Part shown: in pieces, positions 21,663 through 33,443 of the stretch | Layout of the letters: each line of letters begins with the position of its first letter | Position numbering within the stretch: the first letter of the stretch is position 1 | Assembly (NCBI GenBank): GCA_012934845.2 | Contig: WNNJ02002818.1 | Span: 1 to 64,000, forward strand | Origin: Pomphorhynchus laevis | Taxonomy: Eukaryota > Acanthocephala > Palaeacanthocephala > Echinorhynchida > Pomphorhynchidae | Direction: 5' to 3' | DNA: 64,000 bases | The notes under the pieces: generated by a model | Database searches by the model: none | Told to the model about the DNA's origin: nothing | Seen by the model: the letters and a program-made list of their open reading frames with translations, nothing else | Translations under genes and position numbers: made by a program

Positions 21663-21922
21663 GTCAAATCAGCTAACTGAGTCTACGTATTTAATATAAT
21701 TATAAACTAAACAAAACATAATAATGCTAAATCAAAAAGTAATAACAAAATAATAAAATTAATAATTGTTTTTAGATTTTCCATAATTTGAATCAAGTTA
21801 AAATAAAAAAATTGAAATTTAAAATAAAAGTCATTTTTATGAATTGACTAAGAAATAACAGACGTTGTATCAGAATAAGAATTAGAGGTAATCAGGAGGA
21901 ACTGCTATGCTATCAGGTTACT
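21663..21922 (-). mobile_element. Penelope-like element 3' end (fragment)
   Basis: Begins with the terminal block AATCAGCTAACTGAGTCTAC and ends inside the CTATCAGG box, the same layout as the copy at 38985-39370. 5'-truncated tail only. Confidence 0.75.
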
Positions 21923-22184
21923 GTGTTTGACATTACGTTGTGCTTCTGGCACCCACTCATTAAAAATTTTAAAATATTAAATGAGGCGTGTCAAGCGTTT
22001 CGTAAAGCATTTGACGCAGTAAACAAAAATAATCCGATATTAAATATCTGCTTATTTGAGATGCAACTACCAAAATCCCACTAATAATATATAAATAGTT
22101 GTATTAAATCTGTCTGACTGATCGAACTGATTCCTACTTTCGCAATTTTTCTTTACCAAATACACTATTCAATTTTGAAGGTGA
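21923..22184. other. Unassigned sequence
   Basis: No gene or known repeat recognised. Confidence 0.3.
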
Positions 22185-22440
22185 ATGAATAAACTTCGTT
22201 ATTGCCATCATCGAAACCTATTTCTGACCAACCATCCACATCCGCATCCAACTCCGTCTTCTCGTAACTTTTCGTCCCATCGCTGTCGGATCCATATCGT
22301 TCATCAACCCTTTTTTCTTAGACAACACTCGCCCCACATCTCTATTGATGAGTTCCCCACATTCCCTCTTACTCTACGTTCCCAAGAGATACTTTACAGG
22401 AGATACTTTATGGAGTATTTCCTGTAAAGAAGAGCAAACT
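22185..22440 (+). mobile_element. CR1-like LINE fragment, end of ORF2
   Basis: The stretch TCCACATCCGCATCCAACTC and the words that follow (CATCGCTGTCGGATCC, CATCAACCC) match the ORF2 C-terminal region of the copy at 41276-43005. A short truncated relic. Confidence 0.65.
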
Positions 22441-23834
22441 CTGTATTTATACGAATATCGACAGAACTTCTGGCAATAATTAGGCAATATTTTGCTAATA
22501 CGAATTATCATAACATGCACATAGATTATAACATAACGAGGTTAGGCTCACATTTTTTCCATTCATCCTGAAAATAATACTAATTCTATCAATATTAGCA
22601 TCTACCAAGTCAAGTTAACATATATCAAAACAGACAAATTATTAAGTAAATAATTTTTACTAAGAAAATATCATGAGAATTGTAATTTTACAAATAACAA
22701 GGAGATAGGCATTTGAAAATTACAAAATGCGATATAAATGTATAAGTTTTGTTCGAAAGCATTTCTTAATTATTCATAAAAAAAAACAATTAATTCCCAA
22801 TATGGACTTATTGAAGTAAGAGTTCATGCAACATAGTCTATTTTTCAAATCAAAATTGATCAAGTAAATAGCTTATTAATAGTTAATATCCGAAGGAACA
22901 ATATCATTTAAATATCAAAAGTAGATGTCAACTTAATCGAAACTTATTTTTGAGCGTAATTGACTTATTACAAAAACGATCCTTTTGTTTTGAAGCAAAA
23001 GAAATTTGAAGTAAACAATTTGCCTTCCGTCAGTCATAAAATTAGTTAATTTTCCAGCTAAAAATAAATGATTAATCAACATTTGTGTGGCTAGTAAATG
23101 CTTACTATCTATCGATTGATTATCTACTAATAATCAATCATTTTTCAAGTGATTAATTATCTTACTAAAGAAAGATGTTCTAGGAAGGGGTGGTCAACCG
23201 CTAGTAAGCGTGGCAAACATGGCAAGATTACTTTTTCTGGCACGCGTATAACTTTATCTCGTGATCTTTCATTGAACAATCTTTTACTGTTGAAATCCTT
23301 AACGAACACATCATAATGAACGTTATATAATCCTAATAACGTTCATTCATTCCAATGAACGTTACCACCGAATGTATATGGTTGTAACATATATGTTCAT
23401 ATATTATAGGTTCATATATGTATATATAGCATATTTACATAAATGACATATATAGTATATATTTATATACTATCCATATATGGTATATATGTTCATATGT
23501 ATAGCTTATGAAATCTCAAAATATTTAAAGATGTTCATAAGCTAATTCGTTGTTTTGACGACTTTTATTAAACGGTATTATATTTTATTTTCTGAGAAAT
23601 GAGGTTTTTCTTTTCAATTTTACAAGTGAATGTATGTATTGCACATTAAACAATAAGCTGACTAAGGCCGAGTGGCCAAAAAGTTTGATATTTGAGCTCC
23701 AAAATCAAGCAGAGGAAAACATATGTTTTGTCAGACTGCATGCGTATCCCGAGGTCAACCCGAAAGCGGCACGCCATAAAAGGATTAATTGATCCATATG
23801 TAGTAACTAATAGCGACCGTATTAGTTTATAATA
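22441..23834. other. AT-rich sequence without a recognised gene
   Basis: Contains a small inverted repeat near 23110-23140 (ATTGATTAT arms) and TATATG-rich simple sequence at 23380-23500. Nothing else recognised. Confidence 0.4.
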
Positions 23835-26800
23835 ATTTATTTAAAGTGGCAAATGCGTGCAACTGCACGCTTTAGTCCAGTAACTAAAAAAAACACAACA
23901 AACGTCATAAAGATAAATTTCTTAAATTGTTTAAATGAAATTGGATTTGACGTTTGAAGCACGGCAGGGAAGTTGACTGGCGTATATGAATGGGCAGATG
24001 ATTCCACGATAGAGGAGCATCCACCAGGAAGGAGCGGAGTCCAAAAGAGGTAAAGTAGGTTGGGACATGTAAAAGAAGGGAATTATAGGAACGCAAGGAA
24101 CAGTAAACATGACGAGAATTATCAAGAAAAGGAAGGTTGAGAAATGAAGGGGTATGAAAAGTCACAAGGCGGAAAGCAATGAGAAGAAGACGAATTTGAA
24201 CACGACAATAAATTGTAAGCAAATCGAGAGAAGCAAGATGGTAGGATATATGATCAAAACGACGAAGACGAAGGAGAATTCGGACGGCTGCGTTGACGAT
24301 GCGTTGTAAAGGAAGACGAGTGGATTTAGGTGAGTTAGAAAATAGACTAAGACAGTAATCAAGTCTTGAGAAAAGGAGATAAGATATGAGAGTCATACAA
24401 GAAAGGAAATCGATCAATCTACGAATTTGACGGAGGTTGCGGAGAATCAAGAAAGATCAGTGTACTTTATTTCTAACGAAAGGTTTAAGTGAAAGTCGGT
24501 TGTCGAAATGGAAGTTTAGAAAAACGAGATTGTCAACGATAGAAAGAATTGTAAAATTTAATGATACGAAGGCATGTTCTAGGCCGGGGCGTCGATAAAG
24601 GATCAGCATAGTTTTGGATTTATTAGGATTCAGAGTAAGACGAAGAGAAGAAAGATGATTGAAAATTGATGCAAGACAGTTGGAAGCAGAAGCACTAAGA
24701 TCATGAATACGATAAGCAGGTGTAAGAGTATAGATGAGAATGTCATCAGCATATTGCATAACATGGAAGTTAAATGTATGAGAAATAAAAAACAAATCAA
24801 CGAGAAGCGGAAAAAGCATAGGGCCTAATACGGAGCTTTGTGGAGCACCGGACAGGATGGAAGAAGCCATCCCGTCCGGTTGGTTCCGTATCAGGCTCCG
24901 TATCAGGCTCCTGATACGGAGCCTGATACACTAGGTAAAGAGAAATCATAATCATGACGAAGTCGATGTAGAAGAATCGAGTGATCGACGATGTCAAAAG
25001 CAGACGATAGATCAAGAGAAACTATGACACTACATTATTTTTGATCGCGCGAGATGAGCAAGTCGTTATAAACTTTAAGACATGCAATTTCAGTAGAGTG
25101 ATTAGAGCGAAAAGCAGCTTGGATGGGAGGAAACAAGTTGGAGGAAAATAGATATGTATTAACTTGCTTGAAAACAAGACGCTCAAGGAGTTTAGAGAGG
25201 GTTGGGAGAAGTGAGATAGAAAGGTACGAAGATGGTAGTGAGGAATCGAGATATTGCTTTTTGATGAGAGGACGAACAGTGGCGCATTTCCAGGTGGAAG
25301 GAAATGTGCAGCTACGGATGGACGAGTTGAACAATGTGGTTAGGAATGGTGAGTTAAATGAGCAGATTTTTTTAAGTAAGTGAATGGGAATTGGGTCAGA
25401 AGGAGAGGTTTTATTAGGAAAAGAAAGAAGAACCGAAGAAACCATCAGATGAAACGGGAAGAAGGTTGAATTGCTCAGGGAGGGAATTATTTAAAGAGAA
25501 GCGAGGGTACAAGGGGCTATGGGTAGTAGGGAAAGTATATTAGATAGCTTAGTTTGTAGATAAGAAGAAACTTCATCAGGATTTATATTATAAGGAGTAG
25601 ATGATCGTGAAAGAATTAAGTTTAAGATTTCCAATGAGATTTAGAGTTGGAAGATGACTCGAGTTGATTTCGCCAAAAGAGAGTACGTTTAGTACGTATA
25701 AGAATGAGATGTGAACGGCGTCAAGAAAAGCAGGAATCACGAAGATTTGGAGTGAGTTGGGTGAACGTTTAAGAAAGCGTTTATACATACGAAAAGAGTG
25801 ACGAAGTCGACGCCTAGAAAGACTACAGTCAGAATCGAACCAGGGAGCATGGCGCAAGCGCTGAGAACGATAAAGTTGACTAGGAGAAGGTTATTGATGA
25901 TAGACATAAGTTCATAATCAAACAGAATGCATAGATCATCGGGAGAAAGATAGTTAAGTGGAAGTGAACAGAGTTAATTATTGAGTGTGGCAGAACAGAG
26001 GATAGGAACATCGAGAAGTTTCAAAGGTCAACTTAGAGTAGCTAATGTTGGAGGCGGAGAAGGAGAATGGGGACGAGTAAGAGTAAGAGTGACAAGGAAA
26101 TGATCAGACAAACCAGGATAAGTAATTGACAAGGAGGTATAGTCATTGAAGCAGTTAGGAACAGCAATGATGTCGAGAGCACCGCCGAGAATATGAGTTG
26201 GGCTTGTTGAAAGTAACTTATAGTTAAAATCAGAAAAAAAGATTAGTTAAAGTGATAGAGTCAGAGGGAGACGGGCGATCAAGACGAATGTTAAAGTCAC
26301 CGAGAACAAAATAAGGAGTATAAGACAATGAACAGTGAGCAGAAGTTCTGCAAGGTCGTTAAGAACACGTGAGGGGACAGATGAGCTTGGAGAGTACATA
26401 ATCATAAGTTCCATGGGAAAGGAGTTGATTATCTGCATATGAGTAATTCGAACGAAGTGCAACGGATGTTAACATAATTTTACGCATTGAGGTTTGGTGA
26501 TGAGCAATGGCAACAATACCGCCATCGTTAGAAGCAGTAGATGTGGAAGAGACAATTTGAAGAGCTGATTCAATTAGAGAACAACCAGAGCGACATAGAC
26601 GAATAACAAGATCGTCAGAGTCAGAGTGCCTGGATTCGGTAATGCAAAGAATATCGATAGATAATGAATCGAAGATATCAAGGAGCATATCAGCTTTATA
26701 AAGAATGGAGCGAGTGTTGAAAATACTAAAACGAAAAATATGCTCAGGAGCGAGATCGACTAGCAAAGAAGACAGGGGAAAGACGGGACGCCATCGGATT

Positions 26801-28010
26801 TTTGGCCTCCTGTATACGACGTGAAAATTGTCGTTGATTTGACGGATTGATAAGGATGACTCGCCGTTTGTTTCAAGTCGATGTTTCTCAGTGCGAGCTA
26901 AATTGAGCCGGGCAATATCAGAAGGGAAGCGGTCATTATTGATACGACAAGTAGATGAAGTGGTAGCAAGTTTAAAACGTAGGGCGAGTACCAAGGAAAC
27001 ATGTGAACTATGTCGGAAAACGATTTTTAGTATTGGATGACTGAGATGATTAAATTTATTGGATTTGTTTAAACGGATAAAAGATACAAGCGATATTATT
27101 GAAAAGGGATGGATTATCATCAGGAAGAATGGTTGAGAGGATATACCTGAAAGCAGATACATCATCACCGAGGCGACATTGAGGAGAATCAGATTCGGGA
27201 AGCTTTAAGTTAGATATGATAATTCAGCGATCGCGCAAGGAAAACCATTACGTGGATGTGGTTGACGAACATGGCTGGTAGGAGTAGAGGCATAAGAGCA
27301 GGTAGAACTGGGAATGACGGGGGTGCTCGATGGAGAATTAAGATAAGTTGGAGCATGTGTGACAGAAGTGGAGTGTTGAATCGGTTGATCGGAGATGTTA
27401 CTGGAGATGATTCTGACGGAAATATGTAAATTATTGAGAAGTGATACGGCGGAGGTAGAATAAGGAGTACGTGAAGCGAAGAAAGAAGTATGAGATGTAT
27501 TTAGATGGGGGAGGAATAAGAAAGAAAATATACGAGATGAACAGCTTTACGGTTTGCATTGTTAGGATGATGAAGATGAATGAAAGTTTTATCCGTAGTT
27601 GAACGAAGAGTGTGTGAGAGAAGGTTCAAGAATTGGATTATACGATTCGAAGTCAGATGTTGATGCGAGGGAAACGTCGAAAACAGTATCAATCTGCGTA
27701 GTCGTATTTGAAACAGAAGTGGATGAGCAGTATAGCTGTAAAAGTTTTAGTGATGTGCAAAAGCCACATGTAAACGGTTTACTTTGATACGCTGAACGGT
27801 CAGATATTTTAACTCAAACAAGAGTCCAGACGTCACTATCTTTACAATCGCATCCAACTTCCAAACTTCTATAACGATCGTTGCATTCCGACGTAGAATA
27901 TGTGTTATCAGGAATAGGGATTTGAGTTTGATATTTTGCATGATATTTTATCGCGAGATTACGCTAAATCAATCCGCGAGCGTAGCGAGTGGAACTGACA
28001 GGAAAAATTA
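23835..28010 (-). mobile_element. CR1-like LINE, near full length, copy A
   Basis: Reading on the minus strand from about 28010: ORF1 with a zinc-finger-like start and the C-terminal DRFPSDIARLNLARTEKHR motif; the APE endonuclease (FNTRSILYKADMLLDIFD, CITES, GGIVAIA); the RT (NKTSPSDPIPIHLLKK, QSSVLGPMLFPLLVDL, MQYADDILIY); and the C-terminal WNHLPIHIRQSTSLPCFKRQ region. The 3' terminus is GCATTTGCCAC. It is decayed by many stops, frame changes and an internal deletion plus filler near 24870-24930. ORF1 and the endonuclease share one open frame at 26359-27168. The copy is about 4.2 kb, the same length class as copy B. Confidence 0.88.
24888..24929. repeat. Inverted-duplication filler inside LINE copy A
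   Basis: The 19-bp arm GTATCAGGCTCCGTATCAG is followed by a 4-base loop and its exact reverse complement. The sister copy B has ordinary coding sequence here instead (about 33260-33360), so this is a junction of a deletion filled by self-copied sequence. Confidence 0.85.
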
Positions 28011-28814
28011 TATATATTCGTTATCACCAAGACAATTTTTAACGTTTAATATCTTATTGGATTTTTAATATTTTATTGTATTTTATTTTCTGAGAACTTA
28101 GGTTTTTTATTTTCAATTTTACAAGTGAATGCATGTATTGCATTTAAATAATAAGCTGACTAAAGAGTAGTGGCCGAAAAGTTTGTATTTGGATTCGGTT
28201 TCATTAACTTGGCACAGTTAAACAGTTGTATAACAGAATGTTGAAATGCTGTAGACGATAACATTTGTCGACATTTTTCAGTATTTTACTAAACATTTGT
28301 GATTGTTCGTATCACATTAAAACTATTTATAGCTTTTACGCGTATTTTTTATTTTTCAAGCTCACAACAGAAATTAACAGGGAAAATTTTTAAGCTTCAA
28401 AACTCCTTATCAAAAAACAGCTGGTCAATCCTTAACTATGCAAGGAGGTAAGTGTCAGTGTACAGACGATAATACTTGTACCTCTTAAAATTGAACATCG
28501 CGTTCACGCAAACGTTATTACTAATTATTTAATTAATAACAATATATACCTGTATTTTCTGGATCTCTACCTGCGAGAATGACAGAATTTCGCTCAATAA
28601 GTGAATTAGGCTTGACGAATAAACGTGTAATCTTAAGTACTCGCCAGTGATCATACAACAGAATGCTACTGTTCATCTAATAATTTAAAAAACAAGTTAA
28701 TAAAATTAAAACCATATTAAGATTTAGAAACAGATTAAAATTTATAAATTTGAGGTCCTATATAAACATCAAAAATCGGTGTTGTAACCTGTTGATTTCC
28801 GAAAAAAAATATCT
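28011..28814. other. No recognised feature
   Basis: AT-rich. The first part (28060-28160) resembles the sequence at 23570-23660 that flanks the other end of LINE copy A (words GGTTTTT and CAATTTTACAAGTGAATG). Copy A may therefore be flanked by a larger direct repeat. Confidence 0.45.
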
Positions 28815-29275
28815 TAGTCTTCTGCTACATTCCCACACTTACTGTTCACTTCGACAACTGTCTTTCTCCCGATCCATTCGTTCGCGACCAAACCTGATCT
28901 CGCAATATCCTACTTCGTGACCTTCACCGTGTTAAGAGCTCGCTTGATTTTAAGTCTTGCCACTCTCCTTTCTCCAGACTATTGTTTCCAAAAATCGACT
29001 ATTACTTCAGTCTTTTTGCTTTCTCCTCTAAATCTTCTCTTATTCTTCTCCAGCTCTTTGTGAATTCAGCTGTGCGAATAATTTTTCGTCTTCGCCACTT
29101 TGACCATATTTCCTCTTGCCTCTCTAAACTCAACTGTCTAAGTATGGAAAACGACATTCTATTCCGTATCATTTGTATCACTCTTCGATTCTTTTCTTCA
29201 AACTCGCCTTCTTATCTGTATCTTCCTACACTTAGCGAATCCCACCTCAGGTTTTGCTTTTTTATTATTTTTCAT
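28815..29275 (+). mobile_element. CR1-like LINE fragment, RT C-terminal region
   Basis: Plus-strand frame 28982-29293 reads FPKIDYYFSLFAFSSKSS...LLQLFVNSAVRIIFRLRHFDHI, the post-RT region of the CR1-like family. It differs enough from copies A/B and from the 41-43 kb copies to be another lineage. 3'-truncated. Confidence 0.7.
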
Positions 29276-29284
29276 TTTTTTATA

Positions 29285-29745
29285 AAAAAATGAAATTTTT
29301 TAGAGTTATATTACCCATTTTGATGCCAATTGTGGTATTCTTTAAAGGATTGTGAACACGGTTGCAAGATATAGCTGATATTTGATGGTAGTTAAGCATC
29401 TTATCTTAACTTGTAAGTGGATGTATATCAACAATATCCACTTTAATAAACGTATTTTTTAACAGAGTATTCAGTTTTCTCACAATTTTCACACTTTCGT
29501 TTTTGCTTTTTTTTATTATTTTTCATTTTTTTTATTTATTGTAAACAATTTTAATTAGTAATTTACTGAACTTGTAAGTGGATGTATATCCACAATAGCC
29601 ACTTTAATAAACCTGTACTTTATGTGCTCGTTAAATGACCTTTGATTTCCCGTGAACCGTCTAGAAGACAATTGTATACAAATAGAGAAACACCGATCTA
29701 GATCATTAACCCTAAATACCAAAAGAGTTTGACAAATCTTAAAAA
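29285..29745 (+). repeat. Dispersed repeat of about 420-460 bp, copy 1
   Basis: Near-identical to 40321-40737. Shared words include TATTACCCATTTTGATGCCA, ATAGCTGATATTTGATGGTA and CCGTGAACCGTCTAGAAGAC. Each copy sits beside CR1-like LINE sequence. No coding potential, family not recognised. Confidence 0.8.
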
Positions 29746-30217
29746 AAAATTTCACTATCAATTTATGCTGCTATAATGGTTTCGTACAGGGGCGATGTCG
29801 GTTGAGCTGATTATTGATGGCTAAGTGTGAAAAACATTCTCTATCCATAGAAGTTCGAACGAGGATTACTCGACAAGTAACTACCGTAAATGCGAAACTC
29901 CGTAAACAATGACCCAAACATTATCCCCTACAAAATCTGTCATATGTATCGATAGTTGTTGCATCTGTCAAATATATCAAGGCCAGTTCAACAGCAGTGA
30001 TCGCAGCTTCATTGATTACGAAATAGCATTTACAAATATAGGTAGTCATTATTGATATAATTTGTGTCAATAATTATCGATAATTAGTACATTTTACGCT
30101 TTGTCTAGTATTCATTATGATATCTAAAACTATAAATAGTTTAGTTTCGAATTTAAGCATCGAAATTGATCGAATTTAAACAAATTGATCGCATATTAAT
30201 TTCGAGTCAAATCTGGG
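29746..30217. other. No recognised feature
   Basis: Non-repetitive sequence of moderate complexity. No coding block or RNA was recognised. Confidence 0.35.
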
Positions 30218-30391
30218 AATCGACCAAAATAGTAAAAGGATTTCGAACAATTTCGATATGTATGGAAAATTTGATTGTTTGAACTTAAACGATATCTAAG
30301 ATTGACAAACTCTTTAGTTTTATGAGCTTAGAAAAACATTATCATTTAATATTTAAAACAACTGACTAGGCACGAAGACAAAATATGCTTT
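30218..30391 (+). repeat. Direct duplication, left copy
   Basis: Matches 30914-31091 at high identity (shared AAACAACTGACTAGGCACGA and GATTGACA.ACTCTTTAGTT). The pair is separated by about 520 bp that include a tRNA-like stretch. Confidence 0.8.
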
Positions 30392-30534
30392 CTCCTGATC
30401 CTTGAATATAGAGATGCAGCATGATAAACAAATTTTGAGGCAAGATAGATTAATTGTCAATTCGTTTATAAATTTACTGAAAAGCATTCGAATAGAGACA
30501 GTACAGTTAATGCGGACAGTGCATATCCAGTCGG

Positions 30535-30625
30535 TAAACCCTGGTTGGTTCAATTGGCAAGCGTCGTGTTGGTGTTTTATGGTAGGGTCAGATCCCTCTG
30601 CGATATAGAAGACCATCGTCGAAGC
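30535..30625 (+). repeat. tRNA-like stretch, possible SINE head
   Basis: GGTTCAATTGGCAAGCGTC resembles a D-arm/A-box region and GGGTCAGATCCC resembles a T-arm B-box about 35 bp later. No clean cloverleaf or acceptor stem can be drawn, so this is at most a decayed tRNA-derived SINE. Confidence 0.3.
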
Positions 30626-30913
30626 CTAGGTTAAAGTGTTTCTGTTGATTGATTTCATGTGTAAGAGCTGTTTTATCTTATTAGGTACATTTTGTTAGCT
30701 ATCAAAATACTAATACTACTATTTTAAAATGCACTGCATTAAGTTAATTCGTCATGTCGCATTTTGTGTTGCAGGATTAGGCAACAAATAGCCGATTAGT
30801 CGATTTTTAAATCGGTTACTAAAAGGTCAGGTTACTAAAATGTATACTGGCTTTTTGATAAGAATGGAAAATGTGTCCTTTAGTGTCACATTTTATGTGT
30901 CCATTTTTATTTC

Positions 30914-31091
30914 GGAAATCGACTAAAATAGTAAAACGAACTTCGAGCAATTTCGATATGTAGGAAAATTTGATTGTTTGAATTTAAATGAGATCTAAGA
31001 TTGACAGACTCTTTAGTTTTATGAGTTTAGAAAAACATTATCATTTAATATTTAAAACAACTGACTAGGCACGAAGACAAAATATGCTTTT
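30914..31091 (+). repeat. Direct duplication, right copy
   Basis: Second copy of the segment at 30218-30391. Ends at the same AAAATATGCTTT. Confidence 0.8.
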
Positions 31092-31098
31092 GTCATTG

Positions 31099-31128
31099 AA
31101 TATTAATATGTTAAGACATATTAATATT
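31099..31128. repeat. 13-bp inverted repeat at the end of the duplication
   Basis: AATATTAATATGT, 4-base loop, exact reverse complement. It starts just after the right copy of the duplication ends. Confidence 0.8.
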
Positions 31129-31635
31129 AAGACAATTCAGCCTACTGTTAACTTCAATTCAACCTACTAATAACTTCAAAACATATTGTAATTTAATATT
31201 AATATCATATGAACCAATGATCAATAAATTTATCTATTTTCCATAATAAGGGTTTTCTTGAATCAATTTATCGTTATGATAATTTATATTATATTTTTGT
31301 ATAGTTCATGTTATTCAAAAATTAAACAATTCTAGAATTATCATTATGACGTATTTTAAAAATGGTACCGGGAATTTTTTCCATAAACGGTTCTGGCTTT
31401 GAGAAAAATTTTTATTTTTGAACAATTTACTTTAATCCTGTTTTAACAAAATTTACACTAACATATTTCAAAAATGATGCTAAGAAAAATAAAGGGTTTC
31501 GGGAGACTTTGAAAGAAAATTCGCTACATTTAAATAGATAAATTATAAAGTTTATTTTGACACGAAATCAATTCTAATGAGCATGAAAAAAGCAGCACAT
31601 TATTTTTTATTTTATTATATTTTATTATTATTTTA
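31129..31635. other. No recognised feature
   Basis: AT-rich, no gene seen. Confidence 0.35.
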
Positions 31636-31985
31636 TTATATTATATCTCGTAACTTTTCGTCTCATCGCTGTCGGCTCCCCATGGTTCATCAACCTTCTT
31701 TTCTTAGACCACACTCGCCTCACCTCGCTATCGATGCGTTCCAGTCATACCCTCTTACTTCACGTTTCCAATTACTCCAACAACTACGGTCTCCGATCCT
31801 TCATCGTCTCCGCCTCACCCGCCTGGAATCAACTCCCTCTCGACGTCCGTCGTGCTCCCTCCTTTATCACATTCAAACACCTCCTCCGTTCACACCTTAT
31901 CGACACCTTATTTACAGTTTTGTTTTGTTGTGGTCATGTAAGCTTGCGCTGGCACGCATTTGCCACGTTAAAATAATTTTTTTTT
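31636..31985 (+). mobile_element. CR1-like LINE, 3' end with intact tail
   Basis: Carries the ORF2 C-terminus (frame 31734-31976: LLLHVSNYSNNYGLRSFIVS then AWNQLPLDVRRAPSFITFKH) and the family 3' terminus GTGGTCATGTAAGCTTGCGC...GCATTTGCCAC. 5'-truncated. Same sub-lineage as the copies at 40737-43005. Confidence 0.8.
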
Positions 31986-32261
31986 ATATTTGAAATATAA
32001 AAAAAGTACAAATCTTTTTATTAAATTTTAAATCGTTTTGTATCATTATGATAATTTACTTGCGATTAGATACTTTTGCAGTTGATTTGCGATTAGATTT
32101 AATTGGTATCTTTGACGATTTTCGACCTTTCTTCATTATCTATATCCTGATTACTATATGCAGCAACCTAATTTAATATATGGAAAACGTCTTTATTTAT
32201 CTTGAAAATTGAATTTCTAAAATAAAATATCACAAATTATTATACAGCTAATAATAATACA
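31986..32261. other. No recognised feature
   Basis: AT-rich spacer between two LINE copies. Confidence 0.35.
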
Positions 32262-32328
32262 AATTTATTTAATGTGGCAAATGCGTACAAGCTGTACGCT
32301 TACAAGTCCACAAACAAAAATGAAAAAG

Positions 32329-33024
32329 TCAAGCAGATAAATTGTTAAAATGGGATCGGATTTGTCGTTTGAAGCACTGCAGGGAAGTTGATTGGCGTAC
32401 ATGAATGGGCAGATGGTTCCACGATAGAGGAGCATCCACAATGACGGAGCGGAGTCCAAAGGAGGTAGAGTAGTTTGGGACATGTAAAAGAAGGGAATTA
32501 CAGGAACGCAAGGAACAGTAAACAGGACGAGAATTATCAAGAAAAGGAAGATTGAGAAATGAAGGGGTATGAAAAATTACAAGGCGGAAAGCAACGATAA
32601 GAAGACGAATTTGAACATGACAATGAATTGTAGGCAAATCGAGAGAAGCACGATGGTAGGATGTATGATCAAAACGACGAAGACGAAGGAGAATTCGGAC
32701 AGCTGCGTTGACGATGCGTTGTAGGGGAAGAAGATTGAATTTAGGTGAGTTGGAAAATAGACTAAGACAATAATCGAGTCTAGAAAAAAGGAGAGATGAT
32801 ATGAGAGTCATACAAGAAGGGAAATCGATCAATCTACGAACTTGACGGAGGTTGCGGAGTATCAAGGTAGATGAGCGTACTTTATCTCTAACGAAAGGTT
32901 TAAGTGAAAGTCGGTTGTCAAAATGGAAGCCTATGAAAACGAGATTATCAACGATAGGAAGAATTGTAGAATTTAATGATACGGAGGGAGGTTCGAAGCC
33001 GAAGCGTCGAGGTAGGATCCACAT
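32329..33024 (-). pseudogene. LINE ORF2 C-terminal segment (copy B)
   Basis: Open frame of 231 residues: the post-RT region with VDNLVFIGFHFDNRLSLKPF, SSLLFSRLDYCLSLFSNSPK, FDHTSYHRASLDLPTIH, then LRSVIVDAPLSWNHLPIHVR and the FKRQIRSHF ending. It continues ORF2 of copy B after a break. Confidence 0.85.
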
Positions 33025-33443
33025 AATTTTGGATTGATCAGGATTCAGAGAAAGGCGAAGGGAAGAAAGATGATTCGAAATTGAGACAAGCAGTCCGAAG
33101 CGGATACACTAACATCGTGAATACGATAAACAGGTGCATGAGCATAGATGAGAATGTCATCAGCATATTGCATAACATGGAAGTTAAATGTATGAGAAAT
33201 AAAAAAACAAATCACCGAGAAGAGAGAAAAGTATAGGGCCTAATACGGAGCCTTGTGGAACACCGGACGGAATGGACGAAGGATGGGAGAGAGAAGAGTT
33301 AGAATATACGCGAAATGTACGGTTTGATAGATATGAAGAAAACCATGATACAGTGGGTAAAGAGAAGCCATAATCATGACGAAGGCGATGGAGAAGAATC
33401 GAGTGATCGACGATGTCAAAAGCAGACGATAGATCAAGAGAAA

